Shown here: positions 1 to 5,609 of the stretch, one piece after another
How the letters are laid out: the number at the start of each line of letters is the position of its first letter
Numbering within the stretch: position 1 is the first letter of the stretch
Assembly: GCA_002395235.1 (NCBI GenBank)
Contig: DGWK01000036.1
Span: 45,153-50,832 of the forward strand
Length of the DNA stretch: 5,680 bases
DNA from: Lachnospiraceae bacterium UBA4260
GTDB taxonomy: Bacteria > Bacillota > Clostridia > Lachnospirales > Lachnospiraceae
Reading direction: 5' to 3'
Translations under genes and position numbers: made by a program
Notes under the pieces: model-generated
Told to the model about the DNA's origin: nothing
What the model saw: only the letters and a program-made list of their open reading frames with translations
Databases searched by the model: none

Positions 1-66
1 AAAAAATACAGTTTTTCTCCGGAAGAACTTAGGGCAGTCCTGCAGAAAACTGAAAAAAAGTCGTAA
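1..66 (+). CDS. C-terminal end of an upstream gene (partial, unidentified)
   Basis: Frame 1 is open from the first base of the window to a TAA at 64-66. It gives about 21 residues ending in a Lys-rich tail (...SFSPEELRAVLQKTEKKS), which looks like the charged C-terminus of a soluble bacterial protein. The alternative frame 2 stays open slightly longer (to about 100) but runs through the candidate promoter and has a less protein-like composition. Too little is present to name a family. The frame assignment is an inference from composition only. The TAA lies 90 bases before the next start codon, and I see no obvious intrinsic terminator between them. Confidence 0.45.
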   Translation, partial: KKYSFSPEELRAVLQKTEKKS

Positions 67-81
67 GAATTGTCCGGTTCA

Positions 82-90
82 TGTTACAAT
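82..90 (+). promoter_or_regulatory. Candidate extended -10 promoter for the three-gene operon
   Basis: TGTTACAAT at 82-90 fits an extended -10 element (TG, one base, then TACAAT, one mismatch from TATAAT) for a housekeeping sigma-A-type factor. No good -35 lies 16-18 bases upstream. The nearest TTG-like hexamer (TTGTCC, 70-75) is only 9 bases away, so recognition would depend on the TG extension. It would start transcription near 96-98 and give a leader of about 60 bases before the 157 start codon. It is the only convincing promoter-like sequence seen ahead of the operon. Confidence 0.5.
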
Positions 91-100
91 ACATGATTAA

Positions 101-126
101 GGGAACGGCGATGTCCGTTTTCTCCC
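101..126 (+). other. Weak 5' leader hairpin upstream of the first operon gene
   Basis: AACGG (104-108) and CCGTT (115-119) pair around a six-base loop (CGATGT). GGG at 101-103 can extend the stem with CCC at 124-126 across a small bulge (120-123). The structure is short and lies just downstream of the predicted transcription start. It could stabilise the 5' end of the message or be chance. It ends 15 bases before the ribosome binding site at 141-149, so it does not obviously hide that site. Confidence 0.25.
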
Positions 127-156
127 TCAGAAAAAGAAAAAGGAAGGGAAAAGAAA

Positions 157-513
157 ATGATTGATCGAGAAGCCCGTGACGCAGGCAGGCTATTTAGAAG
201 CGGCTCCGCCGGTTCGGGGGATAATAATCAGGATCGAATCGGAATCAGCAACAAGACGATCGTCTATCTTGTGATTATCGTCCTGATCGCGATTCTTTGT
301 GTCGTATACGGATTTCAACTGCGGGGCGCCCGCAGAGGCGGACAGGATCCGGCTGCGACCGCAGTGACCGGAGAGACCGCGGAAACTGCCGCGACGACAG
401 AGCCCGCGGCGGAGCAGACGCCCGCAGAGGCGCAGGCCGAGCAGGCACCTGCGGAGAAGCCGGCGGAAGAACCGGCAGAGGCACCCGCCGAGGCGCCTGC
501 CGAGCAGGAATAG
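157..513 (+). CDS. Small single-pass membrane protein with Ala/Glu/Pro-rich tail, function unknown
   Basis: 118 residues. The start is supported by a purine-rich ribosome binding site (AGGAAGGGA, 141-149) seven bases before ATG. Residues 1-32 are hydrophilic with mixed charge. Residues about 33-54 form one strong membrane helix (KTIVYLVIIV...YGFQL). An RGARR cluster follows at 56-60. From about residue 64 to the end the chain is low-complexity Ala, Glu, Pro and Thr with PAE/APAE repeats and is probably disordered. Topology is uncertain: positive charge flanks both sides of the helix and is slightly denser after it, so the acidic tail could face either way. I recognise no family. It sits 31 bases before an NSS-family transporter and is probably co-transcribed with it. 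Some NSS systems have a tiny single-span partner (MetS with MetP in Corynebacterium), so an accessory role is conceivable, but there is no visible MetS similarity. The reverse-strand frame here is a composition shadow. Confidence 0.82.
   Translation: MIDREARDAGRLFRSGSAGSGDNNQDRIGISNKTIVYLVIIVLIAILCVVYGFQLRGARRGGQDPAATAVTGETAETAATTEPAAEQTPAEAQAEQAPAEKPAEEPAEAPAEAPAEQE
420..510 (+). repeat. Low-complexity PAE/APAE-coding repeat
   Basis: The 3' end of the small membrane-protein gene is built from imperfect short repeats of GCN-GAG/GAA and CCN codons. They encode Ala-Glu-Pro strings (APAE, KPAEEPAEAPAEAPAEQE). The codons vary synonymously, so this is not a perfect microsatellite, but tail length probably varies between strains. 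The composition resembles the acidic tail of the transpeptidase two genes downstream. Confidence 0.6.
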
Positions 514-544
514 AAAACCAGAAATAAGGAGAGTAGTCAGTAAC

Positions 545-1900
545 ATGCAGCGTGAGAATTTAGGAAGCCGTTTAGGATTTATTCTGATCAGCGCGGGGTG
601 CGCAATCGGTATCGGAAATGTTTGGAAATTCCCGTATCTGTGCGGACAGAGCGGAGGCGGGCTTTTTGTACTTATCTATCTGTTCTTCCTGATCGTGCTG
701 GGACTTCCGGCCATGACAATGGAATTTGCGATGGGGCGCGCTTCGAGAAAGAGCCCGGTGAGAATGTACCATGAGCTCGAGCCTAAGGGATCCAAATGGC
801 ATCTGCACGGATTTTTATGCATGATCGGCAACTACCTGCTTATGATGTACTACACAACGGTAGCAGGGTGGATGCTTCAATATTTTGTCAGAACGGCAGC
901 GGGAAGCTTTGAGAATCTTGACGCGGAGCAGGTGGCAGGCGCTTTCACGGGCGGCCTCTCCAATCCGCTGATCCAGGTGGGCTGCATGGGCATCGTCGTG
1001 GTCCTCGGATTCTTCGTAAACTCCCAGGGGCTTCAGAACGGCCTCGAGAAGGTCACAAAAGTCATGATGCTGGCACTGCTCGTGATCATGGTGATCCTGG
1101 CGGTCAACAGCATTTTCCTTCCCGGAGCGGGTGAAGGACTGAAGTTCTATCTGCAGCCCAGTTTGGAAAGAGCTAAAGAAGTCGGCATTTTCCAGGTAAT
1201 CGTGAGCGCCATGAACCAGGCTTTCTTCACGCTCAGTATCGGCATCGGCTCCATGGCCATTTTCGGAAGCTACATCGGGCGCGACCAGGCGCTGATGGGA
1301 GAGTCCGTCAACGTCATCATTCTGGACACCTTTGTGGCGATCTGCTCGGGACTTATCATCTTCCCGGCCTGCTTCGCATACGGTGTGCAGCCTGACAGCG
1401 GCCCGAGCCTGATCTTCATCACGCTCCCCAACATCTTCAACCACATGGCGCTGGGAAGACTGTGGGGCAGCCTCTTCTTCGTATTTATGACATTTGCGGC
1501 CTTTTCTACGGTACTGGCCGTATTTGAGAACATTATGGCGATGTGCATGGACCAGTTCGGATGGACCAGAAAGCAGTCCGGTCTTTACAACACAATCGCA
1601 ATGTTTATTTTGTCTGTTCCCTGCGCGCTGGGCTTCAATGTTTTGTCCTCTATCCAGCCGCTGGGAGAGGGCTCCTCGATCCTCGATTTCGAGGACCTGA
1701 TCGTAAGTAACTATATCCTGCCCATCGGCGCGTTCATCTTCGTGCTTTTCTGCACGTCCAGATACGGCTGGGGCTGGGACAATTTCGTGAAGGAAGCGAA
1801 CGAAGGAAACGGCCTTAAAGTTCAGAAATGGATGAGGCCTTACATGACCTACGTTCTGCCTCTCATCGTCATCCTTGTATTTATTTTGGGAATCATCTGA
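545..1900 (+). CDS. Sodium-dependent amino-acid transporter, NSS (SLC6/LeuT-fold) family
   Basis: 451 residues, the length of 11-helix bacterial members such as MhsT and Tyt1 and shorter than 12-helix relatives. It should use the Na+ gradient to import an amino acid across the cytoplasmic membrane; the substrate cannot be read from sequence. The N-terminus has the family pattern RENLGSRLGFI followed by GNVWKFPY (residues 24-31) in the unwound helix 1. Helix 6 carries NQAFFTLSIGIGSM (224-237). Helix 8 carries FAAFST (317-322), aligning by eye with the LeuT Na2-site Ala351/Thr354/Ser355 region. Asp384 aligns with LeuT gate residue Asp404, while the partner Arg30 is Lys28 here. Helices lie at about 10-32, 39-63, 86-115, 143-159, 170-192, 214-242, 252-282, 304-335, 346-366, 384-404 and 430-450. 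AAGGAG at 526-531 lies 13 bases before ATG, a rather long spacing, but the start fits the family N-terminus. It is the middle gene of the operon, 21 bases before the transpeptidase. Confidence 0.95.
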   Translation: MQRENLGSRLGFILISAGCAIGIGNVWKFPYLCGQSGGGLFVLIYLFFLIVLGLPAMTMEFAMGRASRKSPVRMYHELEPKGSKWHLHGFLCMIGNYLLMMYYTTVAGWMLQYFVRTAAGSFENLDAEQVAGAFTGGLSNPLIQVGCMGIVVVLGFFVNSQGLQNGLEKVTKVMMLALLVIMVILAVNSIFLPGAGEGLKFYLQPSLERAKEVGIFQVIVSAMNQAFFTLSIGIGSMAIFGSYIGRDQALMGESVNVIILDTFVAICSGLIIFPACFAYGVQPDSGPSLIFITLPNIFNHMALGRLWGSLFFVFMTFAAFSTVLAVFENIMAMCMDQFGWTRKQSGLYNTIAMFILSVPCALGFNVLSSIQPLGEGSSILDFEDLIVSNYILPIGAFIFVLFCTSRYGWGWDNFVKEANEGNGLKVQKWMRPYMTYVLPLIVILVFILGII

Positions 1901-1921
1901 CGACCATCAAGGGAGAATCGA

Positions 1922-4057
1922 ATGTCTATATTCTTTTGGAAAAAGAAAAAAGCAAATTCTGAGTCGGAATCGGCAGCCGAGGAGCCTGTAGAGGTCGCTG
2001 CGGCCGAGGAGCCTGTTGCGGAGGCAGAGCCCGTCGAAGAGGCAGCGCCTGCGGAGGCAGAGCTTGTCGAAGAGGCGGCGCCCGCTGAAGATGCAGTTCC
2101 TGCGGAGGCAGAGCTTGTCGAGGAGGCAGTTCCTGCCGAGACAGAGCCTGCTGAGGAGGCGGCTGCCGGATCAGAAGAGGTCTCTGAAGAGGGACCGGTG
2201 ACGGAAGAACCAGAAACGGAAACGGATTCCGCATCCGAAGAGGCTCCGGAAGAGAAACCGGCAGCGGAAGAGGACTTTCCCGTGGAAGAGACGGCCGCCA
2301 TTCTGGAGGCGGAGTCTGAGACGATCGCAGAGTCGGCGGATATTCCCATGGAAGATACTGCTGAGGTGACAGAGGCAGAGTCTGGCGCCACAGGAGATAC
2401 GATCGTCATGCCTGTGAAAGAGATTGCAGCGGCAGATGCTGCGGAATCTGAAACCGCGGAGCCGGATAACGCAGAGTCAAATAACGCAGATTCCGATGTG
2501 ACAGGAGATACGATCGTCATGCCTGCCGCGGAAACCGCTGCCGCTGTCGAGGCCGCGACTTCGGCTCCCGAACAGCCTGAACCGGCGCCGCAGCCGGAGG
2601 CTCAGCCCGTATCGGAACCGGAAGAGGACGACTATGAGGAGAGAAAGCCCAGAAGAAAGGGGCATGCCCTTCTGTGGATCTTCCTCCTTCTGCTCGTCAT
2701 CGGGGGAAGTTATTATTACGGCATGACCTACTCCAGGACGCACTTCCTCGAGAATACGTATATCAACGGCCAGGAGGTCAGCGGCATGACCGCGCCGCAG
2801 GTCGAAAAGATCCTGTACCAGAATGCGGATGAGTATGAACTGAAGATCACCTTCAGAGACGGGGAAGAAGAGACTATCACCGGATCGCAGATCGGTTACA
2901 AAGTAAAACCGGACGGAAGCGTGGACCGGATTCTCCAGTCCCAGGACCATCTGAGATGGTATAAGTGCTTCTTCAGGCGCACCGACGGGGAAGTGGAACT
3001 GAAGACGATCTACGACCCCAACCGCCTCAGAGAGGCCGTCAGCGCACTGCCGGAACTTCAGAAGGACCACATGGTGACTCCTGTCGACGCCTATATCGAG
3101 CTGCAGGGGACCAAGTTCAATATCATACCGGAAGTCGAGGGCAATTACGTCGAGGCCGAGTTCGTGCAGAAAGCTGTAGACGAGGCCGTTCAGAAAGAAG
3201 AGCCCAGTGTCGTCGTGGCTGACATCAAGGGGTCCTACAGGGTGCCTTCTGTCCGCGCGACGGACAAGGACATCGTCGAGAAATGTGATAACTACAACCA
3301 CATGCTGGCGGGCAGCATCACATGGAATCTTCCCAACGGAGAGACGATGACGGTCGACGCCGAGACCACTGTAAACTGGCTGTCGCAGGATGAAGACGGC
3401 AACTATTACAGGGACGAGGACCTGTGGGAAGAAAAGATCGAGTTCTGGGTGGACGAACTTGCCAGAAATGTCAACACAGTCGGCAAGGACTGGAGCTTTG
3501 ACGCAACAGGCGTGGGCAACATCACTGTCAGTGGTGGTGATTACGGCTATTCGGTCAATAAAGTAGACGAAAGAGAAGAGGTATGGGATCTTCTGTGGGA
3601 CGGCGAGTCCGAGGAGAGAGAGCCGTATTTTTACACGACCCAGTATAACAAGGGAAGCGGAATCGGCGGAACTTATATTGAGGCCAATCTGTCTCAGCAG
3701 CATGTCTATATCTATATCGACGGCGATATGGTCTTAGACACGCCTTGCGTGTCGGGAAATACCAGCAACGGACACGGAACGCCTACGGGCGTCTATCAGA
3801 TCCTCTATAAGGACACAGATACGGATCTGAAAGGACAGCAGCTCGCCAACGGCCAGTATTCTTACATTTCCCATGTGGATTACTGGATGCCTTTCTACGG
3901 CGGCTGCGGATTCCATGATGCAAGCTGGAGATCCAGCTTCGGCGGCAATATCTACAAGTATGACGGATCCCACGGATGCGTCAATCTGCCGCCCTCTATT
4001 GCACCGACTTTCTACAACTATGTCAGAACAGGTATGCCGGTAGTGGTTTTCTATTGA
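1922..4057 (+). CDS. Membrane-anchored L,D-transpeptidase (YkuD) with PG-binding domains and a long acidic cytoplasmic tail
   Basis: 711 residues. The family makes 3-3 cross-links in peptidoglycan, using an active-site cysteine to join diaminopimelate-type residues and releasing D-Ala from the donor tetrapeptide. In order: MSIFFWKKKK; an acidic region (11-240) with about 76 Asp/Glu, two Lys (112, 166) and no Arg by hand count; a basic stop-transfer patch RKPRRK (241-246); one membrane helix (about 248-267), predicted N-terminus inside; a stretch starting NTYINGQEVSGMT (278-290), typical of the PG_binding_4 (VanW-associated) fold; probably two such units to about 560; and YkuD (about 583-711). 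YkuD shows HGTPTGVYQI (618-627), His665 and SHGCVNLP (683-690), with catalytic Cys686 and conserved His684. All expected motifs are intact, so it should be active outside the membrane. GGGAGA (1911-1916) lies five bases before ATG. It is the last gene before a strong terminator. The size of the cytoplasmic tail is unusual. Long antisense frames over it are composition shadows. Confidence 0.95.
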   Translation: MSIFFWKKKKANSESESAAEEPVEVAAAEEPVAEAEPVEEAAPAEAELVEEAAPAEDAVPAEAELVEEAVPAETEPAEEAAAGSEEVSEEGPVTEEPETETDSASEEAPEEKPAAEEDFPVEETAAILEAESETIAESADIPMEDTAEVTEAESGATGDTIVMPVKEIAAADAAESETAEPDNAESNNADSDVTGDTIVMPAAETAAAVEAATSAPEQPEPAPQPEAQPVSEPEEDDYEERKPRRKGHALLWIFLLLLVIGGSYYYGMTYSRTHFLENTYINGQEVSGMTAPQVEKILYQNADEYELKITFRDGEEETITGSQIGYKVKPDGSVDRILQSQDHLRWYKCFFRRTDGEVELKTIYDPNRLREAVSALPELQKDHMVTPVDAYIELQGTKFNIIPEVEGNYVEAEFVQKAVDEAVQKEEPSVVVADIKGSYRVPSVRATDKDIVEKCDNYNHMLAGSITWNLPNGETMTVDAETTVNWLSQDEDGNYYRDEDLWEEKIEFWVDELARNVNTVGKDWSFDATGVGNITVSGGDYGYSVNKVDEREEVWDLLWDGESEEREPYFYTTQYNKGSGIGGTYIEANLSQQHVYIYIDGDMVLDTPCVSGNTSNGHGTPTGVYQILYKDTDTDLKGQQLANGQYSYISHVDYWMPFYGGCGFHDASWRSSFGGNIYKYDGSHGCVNLPPSIAPTFYNYVRTGMPVVVFY
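2048..2127 (+). repeat. Direct repeat encoding PAEAELVEEA, 51-base period
   Basis: A 29-base sequence at 2048-2076 recurs at 2099-2127 with a single mismatch (2071 A, 2122 G). The offset of 51 bases equals 17 codons, so the frame is preserved. Both copies encode PAEAELVEEA within the acidic cytoplasmic tail of the transpeptidase. Looser PVEEA/PAEEA copies lie on either side (residues about 37-80). This is an in-frame tandem expansion and probably varies in copy number among strains. Confidence 0.75.
2282..2525 (+). repeat. Second repeat block of the transpeptidase tail, with two exact 25-base copies encoding TGDTIVMP
   Basis: Residues 121-142 and 143-164 are two 22-residue units of the form xExTAxxxEAES...IP or MP. 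A longer third unit spans 165-201. The second and third units each end in TGDTIVMP. The DNA behind that octapeptide is identical over 25 bases, at 2390-2414 and 2501-2525, including all synonymous positions, whereas the surrounding sequence has diverged. This indicates recent duplication, gene conversion or selection on the motif. The offset is 111 bases, 37 codons. Confidence 0.8.
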
Positions 4058-4077
4058 TTTGTCGGATTATTCAAGGG

Positions 4078-4110
4078 GGGCTGTGAAAATATCACAGCCC
4101 TCACTTTTTT
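4078..4110 (+). terminator. Intrinsic terminator ending the transporter-transpeptidase operon
   Basis: GGGCTGTGA (4078-4086) pairs perfectly with TCACAGCCC (4092-4100) around a five-base AAATA loop. Four bases later comes a run of six T (4105-4110). It lies 21 bases after the transpeptidase stop. The gap between stem and T-run is slightly longer than ideal, but the nine-base perfect stem is strong. There is no equivalent T-run on the reverse strand, so it appears to act in one direction only. Confidence 0.88.
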
Positions 4111-4271
4111 AAATGATGCACACGCGTGCGGAAAGGAAGATGCTGCCAAAAAGGCAGCCCGCACGCGGCGCAGCGGCTCGCTCTGCGAGCCTTGATAGCA
4201 CATGAATCAGCCCCGGGCGCCGCGCCATGGAAGGGCCGGCCCGAGGCGGATGTCCGCAGCAGAGGTTTTAG
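4111..4271 (+). other. Hairpin-rich GC-rich intergenic region / possible structured leader of the MATE gene
   Basis: This 161-base gap holds several inverted repeats in series. HP1: CGCGTGCGG (4123-4131) pairs with CCGCACGCG (4159-4167). Stacked inside it, GCTGCC (4142-4147) pairs with GGCAGC (4153-4158) across an AAAAA loop, leaving a one-sided bulge AAAGGAAGAT (4132-4141). HP2: GGCTCGC (4175-4181) pairs with GCGAGCC (4185-4191), loop TCT. HP3: 4216-4226 pairs with 4234-4242 with two single-base bulges, loop ATGGAAG. HP4: GCGG (4246-4249) pairs with CCGC (4254-4257) directly ahead of the ribosome binding site at 4261-4265. None is followed by a T-run, so they are not standard terminators. 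I see no good promoter here and match no riboswitch class. It may be a regulatory RNA leader or a REP-like intergenic repeat. Confidence 0.55.
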
Positions 4272-5609
4272 ATGCAAAAGGATTTAACACAAGGCAACCT
4301 GTTCGGAAAGATGATTCAGTTTGCGGTTCCCTACCTGATCGCCTGCTTTCTGCAGACTTTCTACGGAATGGCGGACCTGTTCATCACCGGACAATTTAAC
4401 AAGGCGGCGGCCGTCTCCGCCGTGGCGGTGGGCAGCCAGGTCATGCACATGCTCACAGTTGTGATCGTAGGGCTCGCCATGGGCACGACCGTCTGTATCA
4501 GCAGGTCGGTAGGAGCCGGGTCAAAAAAGCACGCAGCCGGCTTCATAGGCAACTCCGCGGTGCTTTTCGCGGGCTTTGCGGCTGTTCTCACGGTTCTCCT
4601 GCTCATCTGTACCGGCGGGATCCTCCGCATACTGGCGGTCCCCGCAGAGGCAATGGAGCAGGCCAGGCAGTATCTGGTCATCTGCTTTATCGGCGTACCG
4701 TTCATTACTGCCTACAATGTGGTGAGCAGCATTTTCCGCGGACTGGGAGATACAAAGAGTCCCATGATCTTCGTCGCCATCGCGGGCCTGATCAACGTGG
4801 GATTTGACTATATTTTGATCGGACCTCTGGGAATGGGCGCGGCAGGCGCGGCGATCGCGACAGTCGGCTCACAGGCTTTCTCGGTGGTGATCGCGCTCCT
4901 CTTCCTTCTGAGGGGAAAAGAGTCGCTCGGCGTCAGCCGCAAGGACTTTGTTCCAAACGGAGATTATATGGGACAGCTCCTGGGGATCGGAGTTCCGGTT
5001 GCCTTCCAGGAGGGGCTGATCCAGGTGTCCTTTCTGGTCATCACGGCGATCGCGAACAGCAGGGGCGTCGATGTGGCGGCCGCTGTCGGAATCGTGGAAA
5101 AGATCATCAGCTTCCTGTTCCTTGTCCCGTCGTCCATGCTGTCCACCGTCTCGGCGGTCACGGCGCAGAACGCGGGCGCGGGCAAGCACGACCGGGGGCG
5201 CCTTGCGCTCAGGTACGGGATCAGTATCTGTGTTACGGTCGGACTTGTTGTCTTTGTGATCTGCCAGTTCGCCTCGGAAGGCCTTGTCGGACTGTTTGTC
5301 GTAAACGAGCCGGAAGTAGTCAGGCTGGGCGGACAGTATCTTCGTTCCTACTCGCTCGATTGCGCGGCGGCGGGCATTCAGTTCTGCTTCAGCGGGTATT
5401 TCAGCGCGTACGGAAAATCGCAGTATTCCTTCATCCACAACATCATTTCCATCGCGACGGTGAGAATACCGGGCGCCTGGCTGGCTTCCGTCATGTTCCC
5501 GGAAACTCTTTATCCGATGGGACTTGCGGCGCCGATGGGGTCGCTGCTGTCGTCGGTGATCTGTGTATTTCTGTATAAGAGGCTGACGAGGGAGATTGAA
5601 GCGGGATGA
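4272..5609 (+). CDS. MATE-family multidrug/toxic compound efflux transporter
   Basis: 445 residues, the usual length for a 12-helix MATE protein made of two six-helix halves. The family exports cationic drugs, metabolites or other toxic compounds in exchange for Na+ or H+; the substrate is not predictable here. The N-terminus (KDLTQGNLFGKMIQFAVPYL, then FYGMADLFITGQF at 30-42) matches the opening helices of clostridial MATE proteins. The signature SIFRGLGDTKSPM is at 153-165, and NVGFDYILIGPLGMGAAGAA (175-194) is the typical helix 5 region. The second half begins near residue 235, with GVPVAFQEGLI (240-250) and VTAQNAGAGK (296-305) mirroring the first-half GTTVCISRSVGAGSKK (71-86). The start is fixed by AGAGG (4261-4265) six bases before ATG and an in-frame TAG immediately upstream (4269-4271). 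It lies beyond the terminator, so it is probably a separate unit or depends on read-through. Its stop overlaps the next open frame by four bases. Confidence 0.95.
   Translation: MQKDLTQGNLFGKMIQFAVPYLIACFLQTFYGMADLFITGQFNKAAAVSAVAVGSQVMHMLTVVIVGLAMGTTVCISRSVGAGSKKHAAGFIGNSAVLFAGFAAVLTVLLLICTGGILRILAVPAEAMEQARQYLVICFIGVPFITAYNVVSSIFRGLGDTKSPMIFVAIAGLINVGFDYILIGPLGMGAAGAAIATVGSQAFSVVIALLFLLRGKESLGVSRKDFVPNGDYMGQLLGIGVPVAFQEGLIQVSFLVITAIANSRGVDVAAAVGIVEKIISFLFLVPSSMLSTVSAVTAQNAGAGKHDRGRLALRYGISICVTVGLVVFVICQFASEGLVGLFVVNEPEVVRLGGQYLRSYSLDCAAAGIQFCFSGYFSAYGKSQYSFIHNIISIATVRIPGAWLASVMFPETLYPMGLAAPMGSLLSSVICVFLYKRLTREIEAG

Noticed and set aside
190..546. Reverse-strand Leu/Arg/Cys-rich open frame opposite the small membrane-protein gene
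   Set aside because: This is a composition shadow of the Ala/Glu/Pro-coding tail. The + strand has a proper ribosome binding site and a membrane helix.
815..1444. Reverse-strand open frame of 209 codons inside the NSS transporter gene
   Set aside because: The + strand encodes clear family motifs throughout. The antisense product is His/Asp-rich with no domain features, typical of a shadow of membrane-protein codons.
1849..2520. Long reverse-strand open frame (223 codons) rich in Ser/Ala over the transpeptidase tail
   Set aside because: It is the antisense of GAG/GCN/CCN-rich repeat codons, which rarely yield stops on the opposite strand. It has no independent domain and lies wholly over strong coding sequence.
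2048..2525. CRISPR-like or mobile-element interpretation of the repeated DNA
   Set aside because: The repeats are in frame within one gene, have multiples-of-three spacing, lack unique spacers of constant length and have no terminal inverted repeats. They are protein-coding repeats.
2477..3703. Reverse-strand open frame of 408 codons inside the transpeptidase gene
   Set aside because: It overlaps conserved PG-binding sequence on the + strand, shows no recognisable protein features, and is best explained by codon bias.
4111..4271. Known riboswitch (for example a guanidine class) upstream of the MATE gene
   Set aside because: The hairpins show no ACG-type loop pairs or other consensus I can recognise, so I leave the region as unclassified structure.
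4202..4399. 65-codon + frame beginning in the intergenic region and overlapping the MATE start
   Set aside because: There is no ribosome binding site before its ATG, and it is out of frame with the MATE gene, whose N-terminus and start signals are convincing. The overlap with the small 4140-4205 frame looks coincidental.
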